A stretch of DNA of 64,000 nt from Anoplolepis gracilipes (taxonomy: Eukaryota > Arthropoda > Insecta > Hymenoptera > Formicidae): assembly GCF_047496725.1 (NCBI RefSeq), contig NC_132972.1:9883001-9947000 (forward strand), given 5' to 3'. The translations under genes and the position numbers were made by a program. The notes under the pieces are model-generated. The model was given only the letters and a program-made list of their open reading frames with translations. It did not search any database and was not told where the DNA came from. Positions 24,233-38,514 of the stretch are shown piece after piece. Every line of letters begins with the position of its first letter. Position 1 is the stretch's first letter.

Positions 24233-27200
24233 ATGGCGGATGCGGAGGTGAGTGAGTCACGTGGAATACAAGAAAATATATTATATTTTTGCTGCTATAC
24301 TATTGTAAATTGCGTGCGATTTGTTACAGCTAGCAAAAGCTTTGAAGGATTTACCGAACCGAGTTCAGACCGCCAGCAAAAAGGAGCGGCGTGAAATTCT
24401 GCAAAATGTCGTCAACGTATTATCAAATCCCGGTAAGAATCGTTAGGGAACGTATTACTTTTTGATAAGAGAGAGATAAGTGATTCTTAGACATTTTGAA
24501 GGTGATAGAAAATACGAAGATCTATTTCGAATAACTGCCATTGTGCGATATAATTTATAGATGCTTCTGAGAAAAAATTGTGCTTTATACTTGTTTATGT
24601 GGAAATCTAAAATGCACTTATGTACAATATTGTCTTTTAATTGCAATTGTTTTTTGCATACATATACATATATGTATGTATATATATCTTTTATGATCCA
24701 GTGTATTATAATTAAAATCTAGTTATATAAAATATTAAAAATTATCAGTACATATTGATCACTGTTGAAGTGATTATATAAATAATAATTTGACATTCAA
24801 GTTTTATATTTGATATAATTGAAGATGTTGAATATGTTTTATGAAAATCATATATATTATGGATATTTAACAAAAAGAACATTTTAAAAAATATTTTGAA
24901 TTGAATAATTATAGTGTTATATATATATTTTTTTAAAGGTTTATTGTAAAAAGTAATATAAAATATGAATATTTTATTGTTAGGAATTTTTACTTTTGCA
25001 TTAGTGTATGTTTGTAGTTTCATTTAAGTTGTACTTTTACATTTATATTTTTTTTCATATTGAAACATATAATTGATTAATTTAATGATATTAATGTTAT
25101 AATAATCAAATAAACTTTACATTAGCACAAATTTAGCTTATTATTTAAGAAATTTAAGTAAGAATCCCTTAGTAAGATATACAAGGTTAATTAAATTATA
25201 ATTTATTTATTATTAATTTTTTAAATATCATTTTGCTATATATAAATAAATGCTTATTTATATACAGCAAAATGGTATTTAAAAAATAATAATAAATAAA
25301 TTATATGAGATACAAAAATATGTATGATTATTATTGATTATACTTTGCGTCCATAATAATAATTATTGAATTCACAAAAATAATTATTTATTGGTCATTA
25401 TATTAATAAATTTATAAAATTACTTTTTTTCTCTCTAATAATGAATGTATTTAATAAGTGACTTTACCACTAATAATATAATTTGTATGTGTGATTTGAT
25501 CGAAAGATTTGCAAAACATTTTTATTTAAAGATAAACCTTTCTTATTTTAATTAAAAATTACGTCTATTATATGTATGTGTATGTATGTGCGTATGTGTA
25601 TATTTTAAGTTGTTAATTATGTACTTGTAATTTATAAATTGTTTATTGCAGGCATTAATGACAAAATTGTTAATGGGATATGTAAGGTGGTGTCGCTCAC
25701 CTTACATAGATACAAAGATAGTGCTTCTCAGTCCTACGTGAGAAATCTAATTGTAGAGCTTCTTAAAAAACAACCAGAAGCTACTATCAAACATATGACA
25801 ACTGTAATTTCAGAGCAAGCTACTTGGCACAAGAATGTAGTTGCGACGTAAGTCTAAAATCAGAAATAAATTGTCTGCTGTATATATTTATCTACAGTAA
25901 ATTTCTCTATGTTTTTTCAGTAAGAATACTGCTCTAACTGCATATACTGCACTGAAATGGTCAAATTTAGTTATTCTTTATGGACATAATAAATTAGATA
26001 ATACAGAGATGAATGAGTTTTTAGCAAAACTCATTGAAGCACAGGCAAATTTATCTGCTGCAGCTTTAGCATCTGCAGATAAAAAACTTGCAAACAAGGT
26101 GTACACATTATTTGCATATGAATGGACAGCCATTAAGAATATAGAAGTTATTTATGTTGAAAATTTAACAAAATTGGAACTTGGTAATGGTGTAATTATT
26201 CTAGCCAGTTTACTTACGAAATATTTAGTTACCACAAAAAGAAATGATTTGGTGGAACAATTGAAGGTAAGTACGTGAACAATATAAAGAATATTATAAT
26301 TATTATATTTATAATTATATATTGTATTTTTATACATTTCAGACAAACATGATAGACATTTTTATAAAAGTGACAATTAGTTGTAAGAAGAAGCCAGATT
26401 TATATGTGGTGGATGTAGCTGTACCACTTCTTCGAAGATTAACTCACGAAGAATTTAAAACCCAATTACTTCCTGCTTTACAGAAAGCTATGTTGCGAAA
26501 TCCAGAAATTATAATTGAATCAGTCGGTCATATTTTAAGTGGATTAAGTCTTGATTTGAGTCAGTATAGTCAAGAAATAAGTAAAGGATTATTTGCTAAT
26601 CTACATTCTAAAGAGGATTTGGTGAGAGATGAAGCTGTTGGGGCCTGTCGCAAACTTGCTTTACAATGTTCCGATACAACGGCTCTGGAGACACTGCTAT
26701 CGTCCGTATTTGCGGTGTTTCACGGATCAGAGGGCAAGCTTACAGTCGCAACTCATAAGATCTCCGTGTTGCAAGGAGCTGGCAATCTCAGCTATAACGT
26801 GGCTTCGGGCAGTAGTGTGCAGAAATTAGCCGAAACAGCGTGCGAGCATTTCGTCAAAGTTCTCGAGACTGAGGTTCACGAGAAGACGCTGATACAGGCT
26901 CTTGAAATGATGGCACTATGGTCCAAGAAATTTTCGTCCACTCTACCGAAAATCGTAGTGGACGCTTTCAAGAAAGGCATGGCGGCGAAAACATCCACCG
27001 CCGCAGTGCGTACTGCTTACATCAAATTATTCTTCTCGACTCCCGCCGCCTCTTACTCGGCAGTAATAGCGCCGATACTCACGCAAGCGATAACACGAGC
27101 TATGCAACAATGCGCGCAACCGGCAGCGGTAACTGAAGGTCTAGTCGCTTCGTATCTTTTATTGAAGTTTGTATTAGCTGATCAAGTAGAGAACGACAAG

Positions 27201-30200
27201 CAGAATATATTGTGGAACGCGATCGACGAACAAATATTCTTTTCCGAAAAGTTTCTGTCGACATGTGGCGACGATATTTTGTACCACCTTATGTTACTAT
27301 GCGAACGACTAATCACCGAATTCTCCGACAGATTGAACGAGAAAGCTCTAACCGGGATTCATCGAGCAATTGTAGCTTGCGCTACTGCCTCAAATTCCGC
27401 GACGCGACAACGATGTTTCCCATTGGTTAAGAAGATTATGACCGGTTTGAGTACGTATACGCCGGCACAGGCTCTACTAACGGAGTTTAATAAATTTTTG
27501 GAAAATGTTAAGATTAAATCGGAATCGGATAAAGAAAGTAAAGAAGAATCTTCGATGGGTGAAATTACCGGCAGGTGTCTCGCAGATGGATTGCTCGCCA
27601 TATGCTCAGGTTCCTTTTTATTCGAAGTACCTACTTATCAAATGACTAGAGATGCTCTACTTCCTTCTCATTATCCGGCATTGCTTAAAGCTGTACCAAA
27701 TTTATGGTTCAAGATCGCAAAAAACTACAATCTCGTACCAAAGGACTTTTTACGTAGTAACAGTAACGAAGTGAGAAAAATGTTGATTCAGAATTATAAA
27801 CCATTACCGAATTACGAAAATGCACTTGTCAAAATCGTATTGCTCGCACCAGACGCTTTTCTACCCGCATTAGTGTCGAATGTTACAAGTAAACTTGATG
27901 ATCCAGAAATTTTAAAAGTTACCAAGGACGAATATTTTACGTATCTTACTCCTGAAGGAGAACTTTATGACAAGAGCGTATTGCCTGTCAATGATGAGAA
28001 CGATATTCTCAATTCCATGAATATGAAGAGAGAAAGTAAAGTTTATTCATTTAAGGAACAACAAGAGGAGCTTCAACTGAGACGTGAATTATACGAGAAG
28101 CGAAAACGAGAAGGCAAAATAAAGGAACCAAAATTAACACCTAAACAAGAAGAGATTTTGAAGGCTCAGATCGCGAAAGAAAATGGTATTCGTAAGAGAT
28201 TAAATGAATTGAAAGCCAAGATAGATAATACCGTGTCTTTAGTGAAATGTTCGATACGTGGTAATCAGCAGGAACTATCTTTGTATTTGAAGGATCTTTT
28301 ACCGCCTATTTTAAAGAACCTGGGTTCTCCACTTGCAGCTCCCGAAATGTCAGAGCTGTATATATCCCTTCGTCAAACAGTAACAATGGATAATAGCGTG
28401 ATTCTAGGTGATCTTATCGCCCATGTTACATTACGACAATTGCAACCACAGTGTGATTTGGATCAAGCTTGGGAAGAGGAGAATCTCGATGCAGCGGTTA
28501 AAAGAACATTGAATCTTATATACGCGGTAACAATCAAGAGGAAAGAATTATTCACAGCGCCTGCGTTTTGTTACGTTTTCCCCTTTATAAGAAAGACTTT
28601 ACTATCGTATAAGGACGACGGCATGATTGTGCAGGGATTGCAATTGATTCAGGAACACGCCAAGCAAAGAGGCGACAGCACTACTGTTTTGAAAGACGTC
28701 AGGCATCCTAGACTGTTGCCGCGTAAACAAATGTTCGATCTGCTTATCGAACTTATGGAGACTACTACAGGTCGAGTGCAGTCACATGCGGTGGCGACCT
28801 TGCTTGATGTCGCACAATCCGGCAGTGGTCAACCGGGTACAGCAATCGCTACCAGTGAGGATATAGATTCTTTGATCGGTGCGTTACAGAATTCGTTGTC
28901 CACTGTGAGGGACGCGGCTCTTAGAGGATTGACCGTAATACGACAAGCTTTCCCGTCCCGGAAGGAGGATCAGGATCAACTCGACAGACTCACCAGAAGA
29001 GTATGGATCGCTCGATTTGACGTAAATGACGAGAATAAGATTCTCGCCACTGAACTGTGGAACGCGGCCGACTTTACCGCGCACGCGGAGGTTCTTTGCG
29101 AAGAACTGATCCAAGACATCGCTCATCCGGTCGAGCCAGTGCAACAGGCGGCCGCTCACGCTTTAGCAGAGAGCTTGGCCAGCGTGCCCCATTTAACACC
29201 GTCAGTATTGGACAATCTGTTGCAATTGTATCAGGAGAAGTTAGCCATGATTCCGCCGAAATTGAACGATTTTGGTCGCGTCGTCGAGCAGCCGATTGAT
29301 ACGTGGGGCCCACGACGCGGAGTAGCGCTCGCTCTAGCTCAGATAGCGCCGCTTCTAACCGCTGATACGGTACACCGGCTGATCCAGTTCTTCGTGATAA
29401 CCGGACTCGGCGACAGAAACCAATTCGTACGTACCGAGATGCTGACGGCCGCCGTCGCGGCGGTCGACCTTCATGGTAGCGCGAACATAACTTCGCTGCT
29501 TCCGGTCTTCGAAGAATTCATGGACAAGGCACCGAAAATCGGCAGCTTCGACTCGATCAAGCAATCGGTGGTAATTCTCATGGGGTCACTCGCGAGACAC
29601 TTGGACAAGAACGATCCACGAATCAAGCCGATCGTGATGCGCCTCATCGCGGCACTTTCCACGCCTTCACAACAGGTGCAGGAGGCCGTGGCTAATTGTT
29701 TGCCGCATCTGACTGACTCCATTAAGGATGATGCACCGAAAATCGTGGACAATCTGATGGACCAGCTGCTTAAATCGGACAAATACGGTGAACGTAAGGG
29801 TGCAGCATATGGACTGGCAGGTCTCATCAAGGGTATGGGAATTCTCGCGTTGAAGCAATTGGATATCATGAGCAAGCTGACCAACGCTATTCAAGACAAG
29901 AAGAATTATCGACATCGCGAGGGAGCGCTGTTCGCTTTCGAGATGCTGTGTACGATGCTCGGCAGATTGTTTGAGCCTTACATCGTACACGTTTTGCCGC
30001 ATTTACTATTATGCTTCGGCGATTCGAGTCAGTACGTAAGAACTGCCACCGACGACACTGCCAGGGTAGTGATGAGTAAACTTTCCGCCCACGGCGTTAA
30101 GCTTGTTCTGCCGAGTTTATTGGCGGCTCTGGAAGAAGATTCATGGAGAACGAAAACAGGTATAAGTCATATTAATTTTATGACAAATAAAGGAGGAATT

Positions 30201-33200
30201 TTTCTAAATCTCGCTGATTAAATTTTATTAGCCTTTTATGTATTATTTTTGTCTCAGTACATGAGATTAATGACTGTTATTTCAATTTAAAATGTAAAGT
30301 TGTTTTAATACCTGATTATATATTACTATTTATTTTTAAAAATGTGTGAATTTAGTAAAATGAAACTTCTGAACTTAGTAAAATGAAAGTATAATTAAAC
30401 TTCATATTCAAAATTTGTTTTTACAGGATCTGTCGAATTACTTGGCGCTATGGCATATTGCGCGCCGAAACAGTTAAGCAGCTGTTTGCCGAGTATCGTT
30501 CCCAAGCTGATAGAGGTACTTAGTGATTCTCACACAAAGGTGCAAGAAGCTGGCGCGGAGGCGCTCAAGGTCATCGGAAGTGTCATTCGCAATCCGGAGA
30601 TTCAAGCGATTGTGCCGGTATTGTTGAAAGCATTGCAGGACCCCTCGCACAAGACCGCTACTTGTCTGCAGACTTTGCTGGATACACAGTTCGTACACTT
30701 CATCGACGCTCCCTCGCTAGCTTTAATTATGCCCGTCGTACAGCGTGCGTTCCTCGATCGTTCAACGGAGACCAGAAAGATGGCCGCGCAGATCATAGGT
30801 AACATGTACTCCTTAACGGATCAAAAAGACCTGACTCCATATCTTCCGACTATCATACCGGGTTTGAAAACGAGTTTACTCGATCCTGTACCTGAAGTGC
30901 GTAGCGTGTCAGCGAGAGCGCTGGGCGCGATGGTACGCGGAATGGGTGAATCTAGCTTTGAGGATCTATTACCGTGGCTGATGCAAACTTTGACATCCGA
31001 GACTAGTAGTGTCGATCGATCTGGCGCCGCGCAAGGTCTCTCCGAGGTGGTACGTGGACTGGGGGTGGAGAAACTACACAAGCTCATGCCCGAAATCATC
31101 AGTACCGCCGAGAGAACTGATATTGCTCCTCACGTGAAAGACGGATACATTATGATGTTTATATATATGCCGAGTGCGTTCACCACAGAATTTACACCAT
31201 ACATAGGGCAGATTATTAATCCGATTCTGAAGGCCTTGGCTGACGAGAACGAATACGTGCGGGAGACCGCGCTGAGAGCGGGACAACGTATCGTCACTCT
31301 TTATGCGGATTCGGCGATAATGTTACTCTTACCGGAATTAGAAAAGGGCCTCTTCGACGACAACTGGCGTATTCGATACTCGTCCGTACAACTGTTGGGT
31401 GATTTATTGTACAGGATCTCCGGCGTGTCGGGCAAGATGTCGACCGAAACCGCAAGCGAAGATGATAATTTCGGTACAGAACAGTCACATTATGCCATTA
31501 TAAACGCTTTAGGCGCAGAGAGACGGAATCGTGTATTGGCCGGTCTCTACATGGGTCGATCGGATGTAGCTTTGATGGTACGCCAGGCAGCTCTTCACGT
31601 TTGGAAAGTAGTTGTGACGAACACTCCGAGGACATTGCGAGAGATATTACCGACCTTGTTCACTCTTTTATTGGGATGTTTGGCGAGTACGAGTTACGAC
31701 AAGAGACAAGTGGCAGCACGAACGTTGGGCGATCTTGTGCGAAAATTGGGAGAGCGAGTGCTGCCGGAGATCATACCGATCTTAGAGAAGGGCTTGCAGA
31801 GCGATCAAGCCGATCAGCGCCAAGGAGTGTGCATAGGTTTGTCGGAAATTATGGCGAGCACCAACAAGGACATGGTGCTGACTTTTGTTATTAGTCTTGT
31901 TCCTACGGTTAGGTGAGTATGATAACCGTTCTTATAAAAGAAAGATAATGATTATTACAGCACTGGCGTTTAGATAAAGCGATATTTTTTTTTTTCAGAA
32001 AAGCGCTTTGCGATCCGTTGCCGGAAGTTCGACAAGCTGCGGCAAAGACTTTCGATGGTTTGCATTCCACGGTGGGCGTTCGCGCGCTCGATGATATATT
32101 GCCGGCCATGTTAACCCAGTTGAACTCCCCCGATCCGGCGGAAGCAGAGAACACTTTGGATGGTTTACGTCAAGTAATGGCGATCAAATCACGTGTAGTA
32201 TTGCCGTATCTAGTCCCGCAATTAGCTTCCCCGCCGGTTAACACGAAAGCGCTGTCGATTTTGGCCAGCGTGGCAGGAGAAGCATTGACACGATTCCTTC
32301 ACAGAATCTTGCCAGCATTACTCACTGCTCTTTCCAGTGCGCAAGGAACGGCAAACGAACTGCAAGAGCTAGAATATTGTCAAGCTGTCGTTCTTTCCGT
32401 TACCGATGAAGTAGGTGTTAGAACTGTCATGGATCAGCTGATGGAAGCTACGAGAGCGGAAGATCTTTCGAAACGGCGAAGTGCCGCGACGTTGCTATGC
32501 GCATTCTGTCGCGACACTCGCGCTGACTACAGCCAATATGTACCACAATTGCTCAGAGGTTTAATCCATTTGTTCACCGACGAAGACAGAGATGTATTAC
32601 AGATGAGTTGGGAGGCGCTCACAGCCGTTACAAAGGTATAAATGCATTGGGACGAAAATAATGCTCAATGATTTCAACAAAAAAATTACTAACATTACTG
32701 ATATTTTTCGTAGACTCTGTCATCTGAGCAGCAAATAGCGCACGTACAGGATATCAGACAAGCCGTTCGTTTTGCGGTGTCTGATTTGAAAGGTCAAGAA
32801 TTATTGCCCGGATTCTGTCTTCCTAAAGGAATTACGCCAATACTACCGATCTTTAGAGAGGCAATACTGAATGGCTTGCCTGAAGCGAAAGAACACGCAG
32901 CTCAAGGATTGGGAGAAGTCATAAAGTTGTCCAGTGCGGCTGCACTGCAACCAAGTGTCGTACACATTACCGGTCCGCTTATTCGAATTCTCGGTGATCG
33001 TTTTAATTGGAGCGTTAAAGCAGCCGTGCTGGAAACACTTGCAATATTACTTGGAAAGGTTTGTACAAAATAGTGAATAATTTTTGTTAAAACAAGTATT
33101 CGCAATTTATATTATATGATTTGGAAATAAAAGAAATAATTATTCGAGTATTAATTTCAATATGTTCCAAGTCAAAAAATGACATAATTATTTTGATTCT

Positions 33201-34785
33201 GAAATAATTGATATCTTGTTTATCTCTTTTTCTTAACAGGTTGGTGTTATGTTGAAACAATTCTTGCCGCAACTGCAAACTACTTTCTTGAGAGCCTTGA
33301 ATGACAGTAATCGGCAAGTCCGATTGAAAGCAGCTTATGCTCTTAGCAATCTGATTGTCATTCATACGCGTGTCGATCCTTTGTTTACTGAACTTCACAC
33401 TGGTATCAAGACAGGAGATGATCCAGCAATAAGGTAATTTTAATAGATAAATTTGCAAATATTTTTTTTCATGTTTTAAATATTTTATAATTTTTATAAG
33501 AATTAATTTATAATATTAATTATAAAATGAATATTAATTCTTATAATATTAATTATTACGCAGGGAAACAATGTTGCAAGCTCTTAGAGGTGTATTGACT
33601 CCCGCTGGTGACAAAATGACTGATCCAATGAAGAAACAAGTATTCGCAACGCTCAGCAGTATGCTTAGTCATCCAGAAGATGTCACGAGAAACGCGGTTG
33701 CTGGTTGTTTTGGTGCACTTTTACGATGGTTGAATCCAGAACAATTAGCAATTGCATTTAACGATCATCTCTTATGTAAGCTCATAAAGAATGTGTGTAG
33801 CTTAGATTTATATTTTCAAGAATTAATAATATATTTGGTATTCTATTAGGTAACGATGTTAATGTCGACTGGATGCTTAGACATGGACGTTCGGCCGCTC
33901 TTTTCGTAGTGCTAAAGGAATCGCCTGTTACGGTGTACAATCCTAAAGATAAGGATCGTGTTTGTGGAGTGATACTTTCATACTTGGCTGCGGACAGAGT
34001 GCAAATAGTCATGAACGGCGTACGAGCGTGCGGATATCTATTTCAGTATCTCATGAATGAATCGTTACCTATACCGCAGCAAATTTTATCGCCTTTTGTG
34101 AGAGTAAGTTTATAAGAATATATTTGTCGTATTTCTTTATTTGAAAATCGAAGAATAGATTATTTGCAATAATAGCTCCAGAAAAATGTAGCATGAAATA
34201 TATGTGTTGAATGAAATATATTTTGTATTATTAAAATGTAATATCAACAATGTTTTTAACATCTGGTAAATAAAATTTTAGTCAATGAATAATAATAGTA
34301 ACGATGTGAAGCAACTATTGGCTCGAGTTTGCATACATCTTGCGCGCAACATACCACCTGAAAATATGTCGGCCGAATTACTCAGAGCACTTCTACCGAT
34401 GCTGGTGAATGGAACGAAAGAAAAGAACGGATATGTCAAAGCGAACAGCGAACTCGCACTTATTGCTGTGCTTCGACTGAGACAGGGTGAAGAAGAACAT
34501 CAGGTTAGTTTCCCAATTACTTTCTGTTCCATAATTATTTTGAAACTTTATATATTTAATTTTTGTGCAAAATGATATCTGTTCTTCTCTTACATAATTT
34601 TGTTTTTCTTTTCTCATACCCAAAGTCTGATAATAATTAATATTATCACTTTCTAGCGTTGTATGGCTTTCTTGGATGTTGGTGCAAAAGAGTCTCTATC
34701 TGATGTGGTCAGCAAAGTGTTGCGTAAAGTTCTCTCTCAGCCAGAGGGTAAAATAGAAGAATTAGATGATACGTTACTCACGTGA
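24233..34785 (+). CDS. Gcn1: GCN1, activator of the eIF2-alpha kinase GCN2
   Basis: Thirteen exons join in phase: 24233-24247, 24330-24432, 25652-25847, 25921-26266, 26343-30159, 30427-31912, 31999-32635, 32714-33058, 33240-33433, 33564-33775, 33850-34103, 34282-34503, 34657-34785. They give 2651 aa (human 2671). GCN1 rides on translating ribosomes, senses stalling or collisions and presents GCN2 for activation. The protein is built of HEAT repeats throughout. Repeats of the eEF3-like middle part include GERKGAAYGLAGLIKGMG, SVELLGAMAYCAPKQLSS and RKMAAQIIGNMYSLTDQKDL. A charged helical segment (KEQQEELQLRRELYEKRKRE, about residues 790-850) precedes the middle HEAT array. The C-terminal third, which in the family binds the GCN2 RWD domain, is present and intact. 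Exon 5 alone encodes 1272 codons. The start is a five-residue first exon (MADAE). The 3' UTR probably extends into the following AT-rich DNA. Confidence 0.96.
25197..25307. repeat. Near-perfect ~52 bp stem hairpin in GCN1 intron 2
   Basis: Left arm about 25197-25252 and right arm about 25257-25307 are inverted copies with about three differences and a 4 nt loop (ATGC). The shared core is CATTTTGCT. The arms are AT-rich but include non-AT positions that pair. It may be a small MITE or a transcribed long hairpin. Intron 2 otherwise holds only AT-rich sequence. Confidence 0.7.
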
Positions 34786-37700
34786 GAGATATTGTACTTT
34801 TTGGGGCTTATACACTATACACGTTCCAATAATCGTATTATCCGTCATTATTCGCCCGACCTCTATAAAAAAGAGATTTATCGTTCATGTATCAGTTTCA
34901 TTATGGACAAACTGGTTCATTCAACATTGTATCTCGATAAGCAATTAAAGAGCATAAAGCGGAAAAGTCGCTCGATGGCATTCAAGTTACTTAAGCTAAA
35001 ATGTCCCGAGCAGCATCACGCGATTCAAATGCGATTCGGTTGTATATACTTTTACGAGAAAGATGTTTTTTATTATTCATATGTATATATCGGCCATCTG
35101 ACATCTAATAATTTTAAGGTCGATAATCGCACTACTTCGATCCGCACAGAGGTTTTCACATTTAAAATCAGAGCCTCTGGTTTGACATCAGAGTCTCTGA
35201 TTCAAAGGTGATATTCTCTGAAGAATTAATTTTTGTTGAAGATGAAAAGAGACTTATTATTTTAAACTGTGTTTTCATTTATGATTATATTAAATAATTA
35301 CATTATGGATGTTTTACATACCCAACATAATTATATTATTATACACTAAAGAAAAAAAATCTTTTTATTTTTACTGTAAGAAAATACTTCGCAAAAACTC
35401 AATTGATTTGAAGAATGTTAAAACTTGAATGATTTGTAAGAGACATGATTGGTATAAAAGTGATTATACTTATGGATTTTATCAGGATCATTTTGTTTAC
35501 ACTTTCTATATTTTTGCATTAAATATATGAAATTTGTTCATTATTGAAAATATTGCAATAACTATTATAATTATTTTCTACGAATATGTTATATTTTTGT
35601 TAACTTTTTTTGAGGAAAAATAAAGAGTGTGATATGTTAGTCCAAGATAAACCAAAAAAATAAGTTCAAAAGATCAACTTATATAAGAAATCTTCAATTA
35701 AATAAATTAATTTTAGTTTAAAGATAGGTAAATTATTTCTTAATTCTCGTAAATTGTTAATATCTTATTATCATGTTATTATTAAATATCTTATATTCTT
35801 TCGTTTTTTATATTTTCATTTTTATAAAAAAACCACCTGTACAAAGAAATAGTCTTTTAATTAAAAGTATTAATTAATTTAAGAGTATATCATCTCTATG
35901 TACGTCACTCTGCATACAAATATAAAAGAACCGTATGTAATACAGATTCAAAGCATCTTTGTAAAATCGTCCAATGAGCCATTTTGATAATTTGTATTTT
36001 TCTTTGTTGTTTAAGCTATTAAATTACAATTAAATTTTAGATTATTACGCTTTTACAGTTTAGAAAAAATTTATTGACACTTTGCAATGCAGAAAATGAA
36101 AGTGTAAGCGAAATTAAATCCATTGAAAAACTTAATCAGTAATTTTTTTTTTTTATTACTGTTATATATTGTTTCGTAAAATTATCTATGTGTATAATGA
36201 CATAGATTATATTTCAGAGTAAAATATAGATGTTGTCGAGACAGATCCCGGATATGGACAAATCCGGATATTCAGATCTCTATCCGGCTGGAATACCGAT
36301 CACAATTGGATTTGATCAAATTAAGGATCTGCCCATATATGTATAGAGGTTGTTAAATCGGTTCGAGCTGCTCCACGACTGCATGTAATACCGTGATACT
36401 CTTGGCTCGATTATTGAAATGTCTAAAATCGGCATTCCATATCACATCTCGTATTTACCTCCAATTTTCGCAATTCACTTGCATCTATACTACCATCGTG
36501 CTCTTCTTGCAGTCGTAATACATGTGTCGAACAAGAACTTTCACAGAATTTTATACTTTTATATGATTTTTAACGATTGATCAAAACTTACTTACATGAC
36601 ACGGATTTCACATGAAATTGTTCTTTTTCTACGATAATGAAAGGACTTTACAATACTTTTAACAAGCATAAATAAAGGAAAAATGGAGGCAGTGATATGA
36701 TGGACCAGAAATAACACTTTGCTGTGATCGTTTACAAGTGAACTCGTGTACTTTGCTTTTCACACCTCGAATTCAATTTCCATAAAAATACATGCCAGGC
36801 TAACTCGACTTTATTAAGTGACGAATATATTATGAACATTAGATACAGGTTGTATTGATGTTAATCTTAATTAATCATTTTTTTTTTAATTTTTTCAAGT
36901 CTTTTAGAATAAACGAGTTAAATCTTTATGACAGATTCTTATGGATTAATTGTGTAATCGATTTTTCGTATACATAAGGCTCATTTACATAAGAGGCAGA
37001 TTATTGTAAATTAAAAAATTTTTGTATTATAGATATATAATCAAGTCATTTCTGTCTGTCTCTTTTTTTCTTTATCTAACCCTAAAAATTAGTTTGCACA
37101 GAAATACTTTTAACTTTATTCTTAATCAATGATTTTCCAAAACTAATATTGACGCATTCTCGCAGAGAGAAAAAGAGAGAAAAGATCCATCTCTTGGATT
37201 AGTTTCAAAAATCCAAAGAATTTGTCACAGAGTAAAATTTGTTTTCTTTCTTAATCTAAGATACAATTTACATTATTTTTTGGTTCTAAATATATTCTTA
37301 AAACGTCAATATTTTTTTATTCTGTAAATAGATTCTATTTGTGCCGGTTAGTGTTCCATTCATAGCTTTGAATTATAATTATTTGTGAGATGTGCAAAAA
37401 TGTTTGCAATGCTCGACCGATAAATCACATGTAAAAAGTATATTATGCCTGGTCTCTTTTTAATCCTCCTTTGTCATGAAAAGAACAAACTTGCAAGTTA
37501 TATATAAATATAATTATTTATTTTCTAAGAATTTAATGTGTAATACAAATAACATATGAAAAATTTATAAACAATAGAAAAATAATTCATAAAACTGTAG
37601 CAGATGAATGATGGATATAAATTGACGGACTACATAAAATTCTTTATTTTAAATTTAATTTATTTAAAAATATTATTGACTAAAGATTTTCACTACTTTT

Positions 37701-38514
37701 TTACATGTAAGCAGTGATGAATATTCAATTACATTTTCTTGCAAATTTAAATCAATTATGTCATTATTCTGTTTGGAAACATTTCGAAATTATAATCTCT
37801 TGAAAATCTCGATAAATCTTGAAAATAATATGTTGAAGATCTTAAGTGATCTACCATCTCAATGTCTTATATCGATAGATATCGATAAAAGTTTTGTTTC
37901 TATATAAATAATTCTAATTATTAATAATAAATTCTTATTTAAATAAAATTTAATATTAATATGTTATATTTACTTATAATATTTCAATACTTTTTTACTT
38001 TCTCTAAAATTTATTAAAACATTCAAGACTTCAGAGTTATAAATATTTAAGATAAAAAAGTTTGAAGACTTGTCAAAACTTTCAAGACAGTAGACATTTG
38101 TATAAATTTGAATAATATTCGAGCTGATTAAAATTTTTCATGATATATTTGAACTAATTTTAAGCATTATTTCCATCACGTGTAACTCATATTCTATATA
38201 CCTAATCTTATATTTTATCATTTTATTTTATAACTTTATAATTTTTATTTTATCATTCTAATATATTTTCTTTTAATTATTTTACTAAACAATATCGCAA
38301 TCTTTCAAGTCATATTTATCAATATACTCTTAGATTTCTTGTAAATTACGCAGTATCTTGTATGTTTTATTAATAATGCAAATAATTAATATAATATTAA
38401 TAAATACACTATCCACTTTTTATGTATAGATAAAAGTGAGTTAAATGATATATTAACAATAAGAGTTCCTGTTTATCTTAAAAAAATAAAACACATTCGT
38501 GATATTACAATTGC
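34786..38514. other. Gene-free AT-rich stretch after GCN1
   Basis: No conserved coding frame is seen. The first few hundred bases are probably GCN1 3' UTR. A cluster of three CCGGATA/TATCCGG motifs lies at 36248-36287. Two copies of TATCGATA lie side by side at 37870-37887. The rest is low-complexity AT-rich DNA. Confidence 0.55.

Noticed and set aside
33490..33560. Inverted AT repeat in GCN1 intron 9
   Set aside because: The pairing is almost entirely A and T in AT-rich intron sequence, so it is not distinguishable from background.
34792..35211. 139-codon frame directly after the GCN1 stop codon
   Set aside because: It begins with TTG rather than ATG, overlaps the expected 3' UTR and has no recognisable domain.
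36760..36767. TCACACCT T-box site upstream of the T-box gene as autoregulation
   Set aside because: One 8-mer is expected by chance in this length; another copy lies inside the retrotransposon.
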